Of a stretch of DNA of 64,000 bases, positions 1 through 10,365 are shown in pieces. The stretch covers positions 6,367,001 through 6,431,000 of the forward strand of contig NC_135149.1 of the NCBI RefSeq assembly GCF_050948215.1. The letters are read 5' to 3'. The translations under genes were made by a program, and so were the position numbers. How positions within the stretch are numbered: position 1 is the stretch's first letter; every line of letters begins with the position of its first letter. Under the pieces are notes generated by a model, which saw nothing but the letters and a program-made list of their open reading frames with translations, made no database searches and had not been told where the DNA came from. The DNA is from Halictus rubicundus (lineage: Eukaryota > Arthropoda > Insecta > Hymenoptera > Halictidae).

Positions 1-436
1 TTTGAAAACCGTTTGGTTTACGAAGAAAAGTAATGCGACATAAAAGACTCACCCTGTCTATATCTACAAGTTTTGTTCAACGTAGTTTTCGATACAATTA
101 ATAATTTAGAAGGTATTAGGGAAAACGATTTTACGAGCATTTAATTAATTATTTCAATGCTTAAGGGGCAGGGGGCACGTTTTCCCGTCATTCGATCGAG
201 CACATACTTTGCACAGATTTTTTTTTATTAATTGGAACAATCCTGGGGGCGGGGAGCGTAAACGAAATTATGAAAACAATTTTCGTCATGAGTAAATAAG
301 GCCCATGAACTCTCGGCCCACTCAAGAACAATGCCAAGCCAAGTAGGTATGCAGTTTTGCATTTAATAAAATGTTATAGTTGTGAAGAATGTTGCCGAAA
401 CTAACGTTGACAGCAAGCGTATTAATCTAAGGAGCT
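1..436. other. No gene seen
   Basis: AT-rich sequence with no ORF of note, no splice-flanked exon and no repeat that I could match elsewhere in the window. Confidence 0.5.
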
Positions 437-440
437 TTAA

Positions 441-657
441 CACTAGAACTACCGGACCAGTCAAAATGACTGGTTCCTAATTTTTTCTTTTACAATTACT
501 GAAATGGTAAAAATGTTTTCATCAGAAATTTTTTAATGAACCTCTTTATTGAAGCACATATTACAATAAAAGTTGTATGAAGTCTGGATGGGCACAGTCT
601 TGTCACTGTTACAAAGCAATATACGTCAGTCGCATTTATTGCTCGGTAGTTCTATTG
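441..657. mobile_element. TTAA-flanked miniature element, copy 1
   Basis: The ends are an imperfect inverted repeat: CACTAGAACTACCGG on the left, and the complement of CAATAGAACTACCGAG on the right. TTAA lies immediately outside both ends (437-440 and 658-661), the target duplication expected of piggyBac-type insertion. The element is 217 bp with no coding capacity, so it would have been moved by a transposase supplied elsewhere. A second element of nearly the same length with CACTAGA ends lies at 31622-31836. The piggyBac assignment rests only on the TTAA and the short ends. Confidence 0.75.
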
Positions 658-661
658 TTAA

Positions 662-1589
662 TAATAATTTGATTACCCACTGTAATCATAACTCTTAACG
701 AACAAGGAATAATACTTGAGTGAAACATGCCGGTTTTATTAAAATTTATGTAAGATATCGAAAAGAAGAAATGGGTTGAAAAATGTATACAACACATTTT
801 TGTTTATCTGCAATGGTATATGGAAATTTTCACACAATTAGTTATGAAAATTGAAATTTTTAGAAATACCTACCTATCACAAATCGTATATTTAATTAAT
901 TAGACTCAATGATGATATAATTTCAAGAACAGATTCATCGAAATATAACTATCAGAAAGATGGAAAATATTTAGACTTGTCCCAAGAAATAAAATGTTGA
1001 ATTTTCATTACTTAACGCTTATTTGGTGTTGAAATTTTCGTTCGTACGAATAAACTTTCTAAAACAACTTTAATTCCATCGAGAGTGTTTAATTCCATAG
1101 AATCGAGCGTCTAAATTCGAAACTGTCCATCGTTAGTATACTCCTGCTAGGTTTTTCTAGTTAAAATGTTCTGTAACGTGCTCATACACCCGTTCCCAAC
1201 CGATTAACACAGAGCTTTTACATGGAAGCGTAAAATTGCACTCTGGATTTGTAAATTGAAAAAATACCGCTCACTCGGGACAAAAAGCTTTACTGATAGG
1301 ATCCAGAGTAACCTAAAACTCTTGCGCGGGAAACGTTCGAAGTGAAATTGATTGCTGGTACAGAAGCTGCAGGAAAAACAAGCACCTGGAACACCTGTTT
1401 TTCGTGTGACCAGTTTGTATCTTGTGGTATTTATACAGCAATATTTTTCTTTTTTTAATACGCTTTTACGAGGAACATTGTAATTTTGCATTCAAGAGTG
1501 TACAAATTCTGTTCGAATAATATTTTTCTACGATCTTCGGTCAACCTTCGGTACCTTTTACAAAGTGATACCAGACTTAGGCTTAACTT
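662..1589. other. No gene seen
   Basis: AT-rich sequence. The one ORF (1204-1491, minus) has no recognisable domain and no flanking splice signals that I trust. Confidence 0.5.
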
Positions 1590-1675
1590 TACCTATCTCC
1601 TAGAATTAATGCTTGGACTTTTGGTATTTTCTCACCAAAATTTGCAGGATTAGGATAAAAAAATTAATAATGTCA
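1590..1675 (+). repeat. Fragment of the 41495 foldback family
   Basis: The stretch with CTCACCAAAATTTGCAGGAT matches the right arm of the foldback element at 41495-41896, where CTCGCCAAAATTTACAGGAT is found. Similarity extends on both sides for about 80 bp. No ends or target duplication are visible, so this is a decayed fragment. Confidence 0.6.
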
Positions 1676-1684
1676 ATTGAACAA

Positions 1685-2420
1685 TAAATAATAGTTTACA
1701 CTCACTATCACAATAAATTCCTAAAATTGTAATAGCATTATGATGTAACTAAATTTAATCCTATAATTTTTATAAAACTATACATACAGATCTACTACAA
1801 AAGCCAATATTAATTTTTTATATTATTAATGAATTTTGGTTAAATATAGTTAACTTTAATAGGAGTAAATATTATACAGTTAAATTTTATATTAACAATG
1901 AATTTTATTAAAATAACTTTTAGTCAATGGCTATTTGTATAATAGTTTGCCATTACTGTCACAATAAATTCTTAAAATTATAGTAGAAAATTCGGAGGTG
2001 TTATTACATTTTGTAGCATTGGATACAGAAGGGTAATTACTTTGAAATGGAAAAGATAGTGTTTTTTTTTCTTATAGAACAGAATATTCACATTAGTGTA
2101 GAGTCACTGTGACAATTGTTAAAGTGACAAATGGGAAACTCGGAGTTATGAAATATTGTAGCCTTAGACAAAGAAATAGTTGCTTAGAATAATGGTTTTT
2201 CCTAAAGAATAGAAGGTTTACAGTAGTTAAACGTGATTGTTACAGTAGATCGTAGAAATTGTGGTGCAAAATTCGGAGTTGTTGTATTTTGTAGCGTACA
2301 AGCAAAAAAGGAATTGCCTCGAAAAGGAAAAGTAATCGTATTTTTTTCGAGAGAGAATAGGTGGTTCACTGTCTTGTATTTTAATTGCGGTGGGTATAAC
2401 GGGCAATTCTTTGCTCGCAA
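1685..2420 (+). repeat. Degenerate direct and tandem repeats
   Basis: A ~50-bp segment containing TCACAATAAATTCCTAAAAT at about 1685-1735 recurs as TCACAATAAATTCTTAAAAT at about 1938-1987. From 1985 a second pattern starts (AAATTCGGAG...ATTTTGTAGC) and recurs at about 2129 and 2266, a period near 140 bp, with many substitutions. The two overlapping ORFs here (2202-2420 minus and 2233-2499 plus) look accidental. Confidence 0.45.
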
Positions 2421-2700
2421 TAACGATAAATCTTTAAAAAGCCACCGCGATCGTAGCCTGGAGAAAAAGAGGTTCCGCCGGTCATTAATGTCTGAGTAGG
2501 AACTTCCTTTTCCGGCAGTCGTTATCGTTATTCGAAGGTCGACTTTTTAGCTTCTCTTTCTCCTGTGCATCCTTATGCTGTCTGCGTCGCAATGATATCG
2601 TTGTTTCAGAGAAACTTAATATCTCACTTTCGATAACAATAGGAGCAAAGTTACGAAACTCAGTGTTAGCAAATCATAGATATTATTTATTCTCGCGAGT
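2421..2700. other. GC-richer unique stretch
   Basis: Slightly GC-rich single-copy sequence. I see no gene, but unlike its neighbours it is not obviously transposon-derived. Confidence 0.4.
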
Positions 2701-2709
2701 CATGATATG

Positions 2710-2900
2710 ATGTAGACAAATTTTAAGAAAATGGAATCAAATAAAATCTTGTTTTCAGTGATAGTGGCCGTTATAGATCTGAAATGACTAAAAATCGTAC
2801 TAAATTCTCTCGAATTTTATATTCTAGCCTTTTCTTGAAAATTTTCAGAATGCGTAGCCATAAATGCACAAAGTCCCGCAGTAATGACCAACCAGACCCA
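2710..2900. repeat. Dispersed repeat, copy 1
   Basis: About 145 bp (2715-2855) closely resembles 52505-52635: both carry TGGAATCAAA, then TTTTCAGTG, TAGATCTGAAAT, ATCGTACTAAATT and GAAAATTTTCAGAA in the same order and spacing. The downstream CATAAATGCACAAAGTCCCGC resembles, in reverse, the ACTGCGG...TTTATGCA motif that precedes the second copy. This suggests inverted ends of an old TIR element, but the boundaries are uncertain. Confidence 0.6.
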
Positions 2901-3500
2901 CAAAAATAATTTTGTCTAAGTTGTATCAGTTCACAGTTGTCTATGATAAAATATTGTAGGAATTACCAGAAAAATTAAACTTCTTATACCTTCTGTTATT
3001 AGTTTAGAATGACACCAATAACTAAAATAATCACTGGAAAAGAGGTATGTAATACATAGAAAATATTTTTTAGCTTCTATCAGCGGTTGAATATTTTTAC
3101 AAATATGCCTGAAACTGATATTGATATCCACAAGATATAAGACTGTGCGTATGGCACGAGTTAGGAACGTAACATTATCAGCACAGATAAGTGAAAATAC
3201 AGCAAACGGCTCTTCAGTGACAGACAGCATTTCTGCTTTCATTCTGGAATTAGTACAGGATGCTATTTGTATTGTATTTTGTTACATCTTGTTGTATACA
3301 TTCAGTTAAAGAATTTCAATACTTTAATACGATTATACTTTCCACGAATATTCATCTCCAATTCCTTATTTGATCATGCCATTTGAAGCCATTTAATCAT
3401 CAATTTAAGGTATTTAGCGTAACATAAAAGTGTCATTAGTATCGTTGCATAGTGTTACTATTATACAAAGATCAATGAACAAGTCTTACAAGTGTTAATA
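2901..3500. other. No gene seen
   Basis: AT-rich. Overlapping ORFs on both strands near 2931-3309 show no domain and are treated as accidental. Confidence 0.5.
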
Positions 3501-3502
3501 TA

Positions 3503-3865
3503 CAGGGTGCCCCAGAAATGTTGTATTTCCTTGGAAGGGGTGATTCCTGACGCAATTGGAAGTAACTATTTCCTTTGCGAAAATATTCTTCGTGACTTTG
3601 TTAAAATGTTATTAGCGAAAAACACAGACCAATCAGAGCACGGATACAGCAGGCGGATTCTGACTCGGCCAATGCCAACGCCACCTCTATACCCCCAACG
3701 TCGCAACGATACCTCTGCTATATCCGCGCTCTGATTGGACCGTGTTTTCCGTTAATAACTCCTTAATAAAGCTGCGGAGAACATTTTCGCAAAAGGAAAA
3801 AGTTACTTCAAATGATCTCGGGAATTATCCCTTTCAAGAAAGTACAACATTTTTGGGACACTCTG
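3503..3865. mobile_element. TA-flanked miniature element, family A, copy 1
   Basis: It begins CAGGGTGCCCCAGAAATGTTG and ends with the matching complement CATTTTTGGGACACTCTG, with TA outside both ends (3501-3502, 3866-3867), as in Tc1/mariner-type transposition. Inner inverted segments include AAAACACAGACCAATCAGAG on the left and CTCTGATTGGACCGTGTTTT on the right, so the element can fold into one long hairpin. It has no transposase. Two more copies lie at 23018-23355 and 25663-26041. The ORF at 3492-3734 lies inside it and is not a gene. Confidence 0.85.
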
Positions 3866-3867
3866 TA

Positions 3868-4807
3868 TTATAAAAATAATTCTCATAAATATTAGTAACC
3901 TTTTTAAATCAGTTCTCATGGTCACATTGATAAATCACTTCAAAGCGAAAAAGTAACGTTTTCCCTCTACGGTTAATATTATAGCTTGCCGCAATCTTCA
4001 ATGATTTATACAGCCCACACGAACCACCAGGATTTTGAAATACGAGTACGTTGAATACCGAAATTTTCGAGTGGAATATGTAATATTCCAACAGACTATA
4101 TATCATTCTGTTCTTGCACCTTTTCTGTCGTGGCACGTTAAACTCGCTGCCACGCAAACACGCACTTTTTTCATTTGCATTTGTAATACCTTGTGATACT
4201 ATCAATTATGAATATGTATCTGTTGTATGAGTACAATGTTCTTTCGGCTTTAATTAATGAATGGACGTTCCTATGTTATTATTTTGGTACTTCATCAAAC
4301 GGAACGCACTCCCGCAGATAATGCTACGTTATCACTTCGAAACTGTTCTACTTCGCCAAAGTCAAGTTAATGAAAAGAAACGCTTTGAACTGCGCACGCT
4401 GCCTGGTAATTGTTCATTCTACGGATTCACTCTGTTATTAAAAACACATACGAAAGTACGCGGTATAAATAAATACTTTTATAGTTGTCTCACCAATTAA
4501 GTGTATTGCATAGTCACGGTGGCTAAAAGTTTTTATCGACACTTTCCAATGGATGTACATTAACTGTAATAAACAATAAATTATAATTCTTACTTATATA
4601 TAATTCTCACCTGGAAAATATTCCACAGCACCATCTACTTTTCCTTGAAGCAGTCAGGCCTAGTTAACAATTTGGAAAGAACGTGATCTCCTGATAAAAT
4701 TAGCAGACTCTTTTTTATATTGTACTACTTGTAATCATTTTTTTTTTTGGTCGAGTATCTTTAAAAAATGGGATGCTGCAAAAATTCATGAAAATTAGGT
4801 TAATATA
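3868..4807. other. No gene seen
   Basis: AT-rich single-copy sequence. ORFs on either strand (about 3909-4205 minus, 4261-4500 plus) carry no recognisable domain. Confidence 0.45.
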
Positions 4808-4930
4808 CACAGGCTCACGAAAGTATTCGAACGCCCTTTAAGACAGTATACCTTTTTTTAAATTGCACCAAACGATCTAACATTTTTTTAGCAATTGGAA
4901 GAACTGATTACTTATTCTTGCTGTAAATGC
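4808..4930 (+). mobile_element. Solo transposon end (CACAGGCTCACG type)
   Basis: TA followed by CACAGGCTCACGAAAGTATT and about 110 further bases resembles the stretch at 53018-53140 (GAAAGTATTCAAACGCCC, then TAAAACAGTATA). This looks like one end of a Tc1/mariner-type element. I could not find the opposite end downstream, so the copy is probably truncated. Confidence 0.5.
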
Positions 4931-5740
4931 ATGGGATTGGCAATCTAGTCATCACATTAACTGATAGTTGTGATTTGTGCTCCAATGCAAGTAATATTAA
5001 TCTATATACCTGTCAACAGGTCAGCACAGACTAGTTCATCAGACGTACAACAAAATGACCACTACCACTCACATAGTCATGTTGCCAACTTTAAAAAACT
5101 AATAACACATTAAAAATATTGGTATGTTCACATTAATTCGCACACTACTGTATATTAAAACACAAGTTACTACTCAATCATTTTTGAAGTATTCACATAA
5201 AAAAGAAAAAATAACCATAAATTGTACAATATATGTACATCAAACAAAGTGATCGTTAAAAATGATAGTCCATTAATTCTTGGACAAAAAATGTCTAGAG
5301 ATCACATTTTCTCAGATGGCTAACTATTCCCAGAGAAAATAAAATTAACCAAAATTTGATTACCCGCAGCAATAATTTCGGCAGTCAAAAAGCAACTAAA
5401 ACCACGATCGATTCGAATGCTCTTTTTATACGACCATTTTTCCCCAGTTTTATGAGCCATAAATTCGGAAAAAGTCCTGGTCATATCAAACTTTATGGAG
5501 GCCATGCAGTTTCGAAAACTGCACGGCAACGGCGATGTTATTTCGGTCGAAAACCGAACCGGAAATTAGGTCTCTCGGCAGTAATCGAAGGTCCGCGTTC
5601 ATTAAAACAGAACTCGGGCCGCGTATAGGTATCTACGTACGCACAGTAATTCAATTCGACCGGGTTCGATCAGTCAGAATGAACTTCACTCCGGAAGATT
5701 GCAGACCGGCGCTAAAGGCTCGCTAATTTTCGTCTCCGAG
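4931..5740. other. No gene seen; GC-richer at the right
   Basis: AT-rich up to about 5320, then a GC-richer stretch with overlapping ORFs on both strands (5320-5726). None has a domain. The GC-richer part could be conserved non-coding sequence, which only comparison with related genomes would show. Confidence 0.4.
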
Positions 5741-6346
5741 TAACACGATTTCCGCCGTAGCCCCTCCCTCCTCCCCCTCCCCACCCCCTTCCCCGACCCG
5801 CCATGACATCGTGGCAGCCTTCTAATTGCTAGAACTATAAGGAGCTAATACTATTAGCGCAGCGGAGTCTTCGGCTCTGGGAAACAATTAACCTGAAAGG
5901 CGCGTTTAGTCTTTCAGCGAGATGAGCAGATTAGCTTGTTAGACGTCCGCGTTATACACGTACGATACACTTCCGGCGTCGCCGAAACTCTGTTTTCGTC
6001 AATGGATTTCCCTCCAGCTTCCGGTTTCGGGAAAACACACTAATCCATAAAATTCTGGCATCGCTACATTAGGATCGAAAAGTTGCTGATCCTCCAAATC
6101 CTGTAACGGCGTCTGAAAAAAAATGTTACAGTATTCTGACACTTATTCTATGTAAATCATTTTAAAGGTTTTGTACTACGAATTCACTATTTTCCATATT
6201 CACCTTTTTACAATTAAATTTACCCTTGTGCCGACCAAATTTATCCTCTTGTAAATCAAATTCACCCTTTTGAAACTCAAAGTTTTATTGCGTATAACGA
6301 TGGACAGTAAAATACTCATTTTCCAATATACATACTGTATTATGCA
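5741..6346. other. Pyrimidine-rich tract and unique island
   Basis: A C-rich tract (about 5760-5800) precedes about 200 bp of balanced composition with homeodomain-type ATTA cores, then AT-rich sequence. There is no coding signal. A regulatory role is only a possibility. Confidence 0.35.
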
Positions 6347-6600
6347 GGGTGAGTCATCTAACGTTTGCTCCTCAAATATCCTCGTCGTATTTAAAGATAC
6401 GTCAAATATCTTCAGGACAAAGTTGAATGGTTTAATGGTGCTCGTACGATACCATAAAAATATTTGTTGTTATGTTATTTTTGTTAGAGACCTCAAGGTC
6501 ACCTTCAGTCTTTTTCACCCCTTTTTAAACACCTACTATGATAGTTGCTTTCATTAGGGATTCAGTGACCTCAATTACTCAAGGTCATTCTAGGTCACAG
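6347..6600 (+). mobile_element. Possible transposon end with AAGGTCA motifs
   Basis: GCAGGGTGAGTCATCTAACG has the CAGGGTG form shared by many TA-inserting element ends in this window. The next 250 bp contain TCAAGGTCACC (6493) and TCAAGGTCATT (6579). The opposite end was not found. The ORF at 6270-6557 lies across it and shows no domain. Confidence 0.35.
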
Positions 6601-6806
6601 ACAGAGAAAACGCATAACTGGGGTAAATATTAATTATTATAAACATCAGATTCGATATATCCTTGTCTCCATGTAGACAATATCGATTTCAAAAATGAAA
6701 AGGAAGGTGATCCGAATAGAAAAAGTACGGATTGTAAGGGTTAAAGAAAAAGTATCTATTTTCATGCTGTTGCACTCATTCGTTTCAAAGGCATTTTTTT
6801 ACTATA

Positions 6807-7226
6807 CAGAATAGCCCACATAACTCTTAACAGCTCAATATCTCGAAAACTATGCCATCGATTTTAAAGTTCTTGGTCTTAAATTGCATGGATCTGAAGG
6901 GCCTTTCTAATTACATAAACGTAAAGTGGCGCCCCCCTTTCCCTTTAAAGGGGGCCGGGGTACCTTTATAATTTTAAATAGAACCCCCTATAAAACGTTA
7001 CATATTTAGATTTTACAGGAAAAACCAAGTCAATTTTGTCTGAAACATTTTTTTGTCAGATGTTTCCATAATGAGATATTTTTCCGGTCGGGAAAGGGGG
7101 GCGCCACTTCACGCTTATGTAATTAGAAAGGCCCTTCTGATCCACGCAATTCAAGACCAAGAACTTTAAAATCGATGGCATAGTTTTCGAGATATTGAGC
7201 TGTTAAGAGTTATGTGGGCCACCCTG
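6807..7226. mobile_element. Non-autonomous mariner derivative
   Basis: It begins CAGAATAGCCCACATAACTC and ends GAGTTATGTGGGCCACCCTG, flanked by TA at 6805-6806 and 7227-7228. About 270 bp of the left side match the left inverted repeat of the mariner-like element at 36750-38567. The remainder is the outer part of the right repeat, joined at about 7080. It is therefore a 420-bp internally deleted relative with no transposase, which the same transposase could have moved. Differences between its two ends show more decay than in the 36750 element. Confidence 0.85.
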
Positions 7227-7228
7227 TA

Positions 7229-8057
7229 TAAAACGACGCACGAAACCGAACTTGCTTTGTTGCTTTTTTGGAATTTGATTCGATTTTTGAAGAAATGAAT
7301 GTCGTGGGCATCCAGGGCTGTACCCTCTGAAATGAACACGGACAGTATGTTGTAAAATCTTTTTACAAGAAAATACAGAGATTCAAAGATCGAAAATTTT
7401 TCGATTATAATTTAGTGGTCCTTCCTTTTGTGGAGTAGTGTATCAAGAGAAAAATACTCGGGGAAAATACCTTCGTCGTTTTGTTCGTTTGACTTCTTCT
7501 GTAGTATTTTCCTAGTTTGCTTGACTGGATCTTTTTAGGTCAGTTCACGTTACTTAAAAATCATATTTCACGTTTCCCGCTTCAAATTTCTTATTTATCC
7601 CGATAGTCCAAATTATTTCCATGTAAATTGTTTAGTTTTTCAGATAATAGAGTAAAAATGTTATTACCAGTGTTGAAATAAATAACTACTTAAAAAAGAA
7701 CAAAAAATATATAGAATAGAATATGATTAACAAATTCAAAACTAGAGCACTTTATTTAAAACTACATACATGTACATGCTGTGCACGATTTTTACGGTTA
7801 CATCCTGTAAAATAAAAAATTCATGAAGTTTCTATCTATAACTTTATCTAGTTGTAGAATGGTGGCTTTTTGAAAAAATTAATTTTCGACTATATGGCAG
7901 TCGGTTTTTACGTAAATAGACCTTTTGGAGTTTCAGCTCTGCTGCAACCGCTTAAAAAAGAGCAGCAATATAGGATTAAATCCAGAACTACAGTGGATTC
8001 AAAAAGTATTTGAATGCTAAATTTGCGATACTCGAGCAATTGTGAATATTTGAACTA
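7229..8057. other. No gene seen
   Basis: AT-rich sequence with no ORF of note. GTGGATTCAAAAAGTATTTG at about 7991 loosely resembles transposon ends of the 4808 type, but no partner end is seen. Confidence 0.45.
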
Positions 8058-8059
8058 TA

Positions 8060-8877
8060 CTCCTCAAAAAAATTAAATTGTTGTATCGATATCGTTAAAA
8101 AATGCCGTCTTGAGCCGAACGCCAACGTGAGGAACTGACGCTATTAGCCTCATGTTATGTGAACCGATAACTTTAAATACATTTGCCATAGGTGAAAAAT
8201 TGTCGTAGCGGATTCATCAGGTGCTGAATCGAATCGGCAGAATCTCAGCTTCAATCTGACCTTAATATGTGGGTATTGCGATCATTTCTTGCCGAGATAT
8301 AGCGAGTTGAATGAAAAATGTAAATTATGCAAATTTTAAGCATATTTTCAGAAGAACATGGTATATTGAAATGTTAGTTAAATTGAAAAAACAAAATAAG
8401 TGCCTTCAAGAGAAAGAAATGCTCTTTCTATTGGTTTTTGCACAAGATTCTACGATGATTTTTTAGCTTTCCAGAGCCAGTTAAAGTTAAAAAGACCATT
8501 TTTGCTTTAACGTTGCAGAACTCGAACAAAAAAAAATCGCACTATGTTCAACAACCAGGTTTTTTGCACAGGAAATCAGGCACTTTTAAATGATGGTAAC
8601 GCGATTTACCAAAAAAATTTATCTCTTCCCATGTGATGTCTGGAAGTTCAACAAAACTTTTTGTAATTGTCAAAGTCTTCTTTATATCGCTATAACTGTG
8701 TTAAAAACCAACGTAGCTGAAAATTCGACAAAGCCTCTAAAAGTAAAGACTTCAAGCTTTCAAATTATTTTTTAACGATATCGATACAAAAATTTTTGCC
8801 TGAGTTATGATCACTTGAAATTGTCTCCATTTTTTCTCGGGTTTGTAGAGGTGATACTTTAATTTTTTTGAGAAGTG
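8060..8877. mobile_element. TIR element with CTCAAAAAAATTAAA ends
   Basis: The left end contains CTCAAAAAAATTAAA and the right end its exact complement, TTTAATTTTTTTGAG. An inner pair, TTGTATCGATATCGTTAAAAAAT on the left and its complement near 8770, is separated from the outer pair by more sequence on the right. TA lies outside both ends (8058-8059, 8878-8879). The 818 bp carry no transposase. The small ORF at 8590-8775 runs into the right arm and is not a gene. Confidence 0.7.
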
Positions 8878-8879
8878 TA

Positions 8880-9270
8880 TGACAATTTTGTTAAAAAGAA
8901 AATAGTAGAATAAATAAATAAGAACTCGATTTAAAGCTCAATGCCCCTTTTTTCGCAGAACATCATTCATTTTTTCTAGAATATTTGTGCGTGGCATGGT
9001 AGGTAAAAAACTGAGGACACGTTTTTGGTTGATAGTGCTACAACTTGAATCGAAACTGATTCAACACTCGGACTGCCAAAGCAGTTCGATGAAATTTTCA
9101 TCGTATATACATATAATTGACGTACATCTTCAAAATGCATGTTTTAAATTTTTCTTATAGTCAAAAATTAAAAAGTTGACAAAAGTGGTTTTTACTTTTC
9201 TTTTATCTTTTTCTTTGCCAATTCCGACCAATAGAAATTTTTTCAAAATTTCGTTTATCCGTTACTTAGG
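8880..9270. other. AT-rich, weak repeat similarity
   Basis: GATGAAATTTTCATCGTATA and the following 60 bp (about 9090-9150) resemble the arms of the foldback at 53218-53489 (GATGAAATTTTCAGTATATG). There is no gene. Confidence 0.4.
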
Positions 9271-9274
9271 TAAA

Positions 9275-9769
9275 CTAACAAGGAACATTACCCAACTGTA
9301 ACACACCGATTTTAATGCAATTTATGCAGGATATAGTTTATTGAAAAATATTTGACAAGTATTTCTTTTATCTGCAATGATCCGTATCTAGGAGGTGAAA
9401 CCCTATTTTTGCTACTATCTCAGGATCTAGGACAATGATTTCATTTTAAATTTGTGTGTTTTCGATCTAGGAATGTAGTCATGTAAAAAGATTTCAGAAA
9501 AAAGATGAATTTTTTAAATATTGTTTAAAGAAATAATTTTTTCTGAAATCTTTTTATATACCTACATGCCTTGATCGAAAACACAAAAAGAAATCATTGT
9601 CCTAGACTCTTTAGTTCCTGAGATAGTAGTAAAAATAGGGTTTCGCTTTCAACTTCGGGGGCTGTCTTCACCCCCTAGATATGGATCAAATATTTTCCAA
9701 CAAACATTTATATCCTGTATAAATTTCATTAAAATCGGCGTGTTACGTTTGGGTAAGGTCCCTTGTAAG
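9275..9769. mobile_element. Foldback element
   Basis: A long imperfect inverted repeat. The left arm contains AAGGAACATTACCCAACTGT and ATTTTAATGCAATTTATGCA; the right arm the near complements AAATTTCATTAAAATCGGCG and TTGGGTAAGGTCCCTTG. Inner arms also pair (AAAGATTTCAGAAAAAAGAT with TTTTTTCTGAAATCTTTTTA), giving nearly full-length symmetry around about 9520. No target duplication can be fixed, and there is no coding capacity. Confidence 0.7.
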
Positions 9770-9815
9770 TCTTCTAACATGTCAAGAAATCTCAACTCAT
9801 TTGGTTGAATATTAA

Positions 9816-10361
9816 GGGACCGGGGTAGTCATGTGACTTTTTAATTAATAATTTCCATTCACAGCCTTCAGACACAGATTTAAGATCCCTTTTGGTCTTG
9901 ATCCGACGGGTCTTAAGTCTGTGACTAAACTTGTCACGTTTTTTGCTATGTATTATCGATATTATGAATTCTGATGCCAGAAACGTGCTTAAAGTTTTTG
10001 GCTTTATTTTGCAGAGAATCAAGACAAAATATAGCTCAATTTGTAGCTAGAGATATTTTCTAGTGCGCGCTGGTCTCGACTTCATATAGAAAACTCATCG
10101 AATGGGATAAAAATGCTTGGATTCCACGGCATGCACATCGTCAATTTTTTGACTACTTCTAACGCTTATATTACCAAATATCTGCATAATCTCTGCAGCT
10201 CCTGACCAGCGCGCACTAGATTGAACCTTTCTCTTTCGAATGAGCCCTTTACCAGCGACAACATATTCTTATTTAAGGACGAAAATTTCAAGCACGTAAA
10301 ACCATTTTTTGACGGTAATGTAGTTACTCTACCCTATCACGAATCTACAAAGACCGGGCCT
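9816..10361. mobile_element. GGGCC-ended element, intact copy
   Basis: TTAA at 9812-9815 is followed by GGGACCGGGG, and the right end is ACCGGGCCT before TTAA at 10362-10365. The 546 bp align along their whole length with 36292-38656 once the mariner-like insertion there is removed. The ends resemble the GGGCC-type termini of PIF/Harbinger elements, whose target duplication is TTA/TAA. A four-base TTAA as in piggyBac cannot be excluded. There is no transposase. The small minus ORF at 9792-10022 lies inside. Confidence 0.75.
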
Positions 10362-10365
10362 TTAA

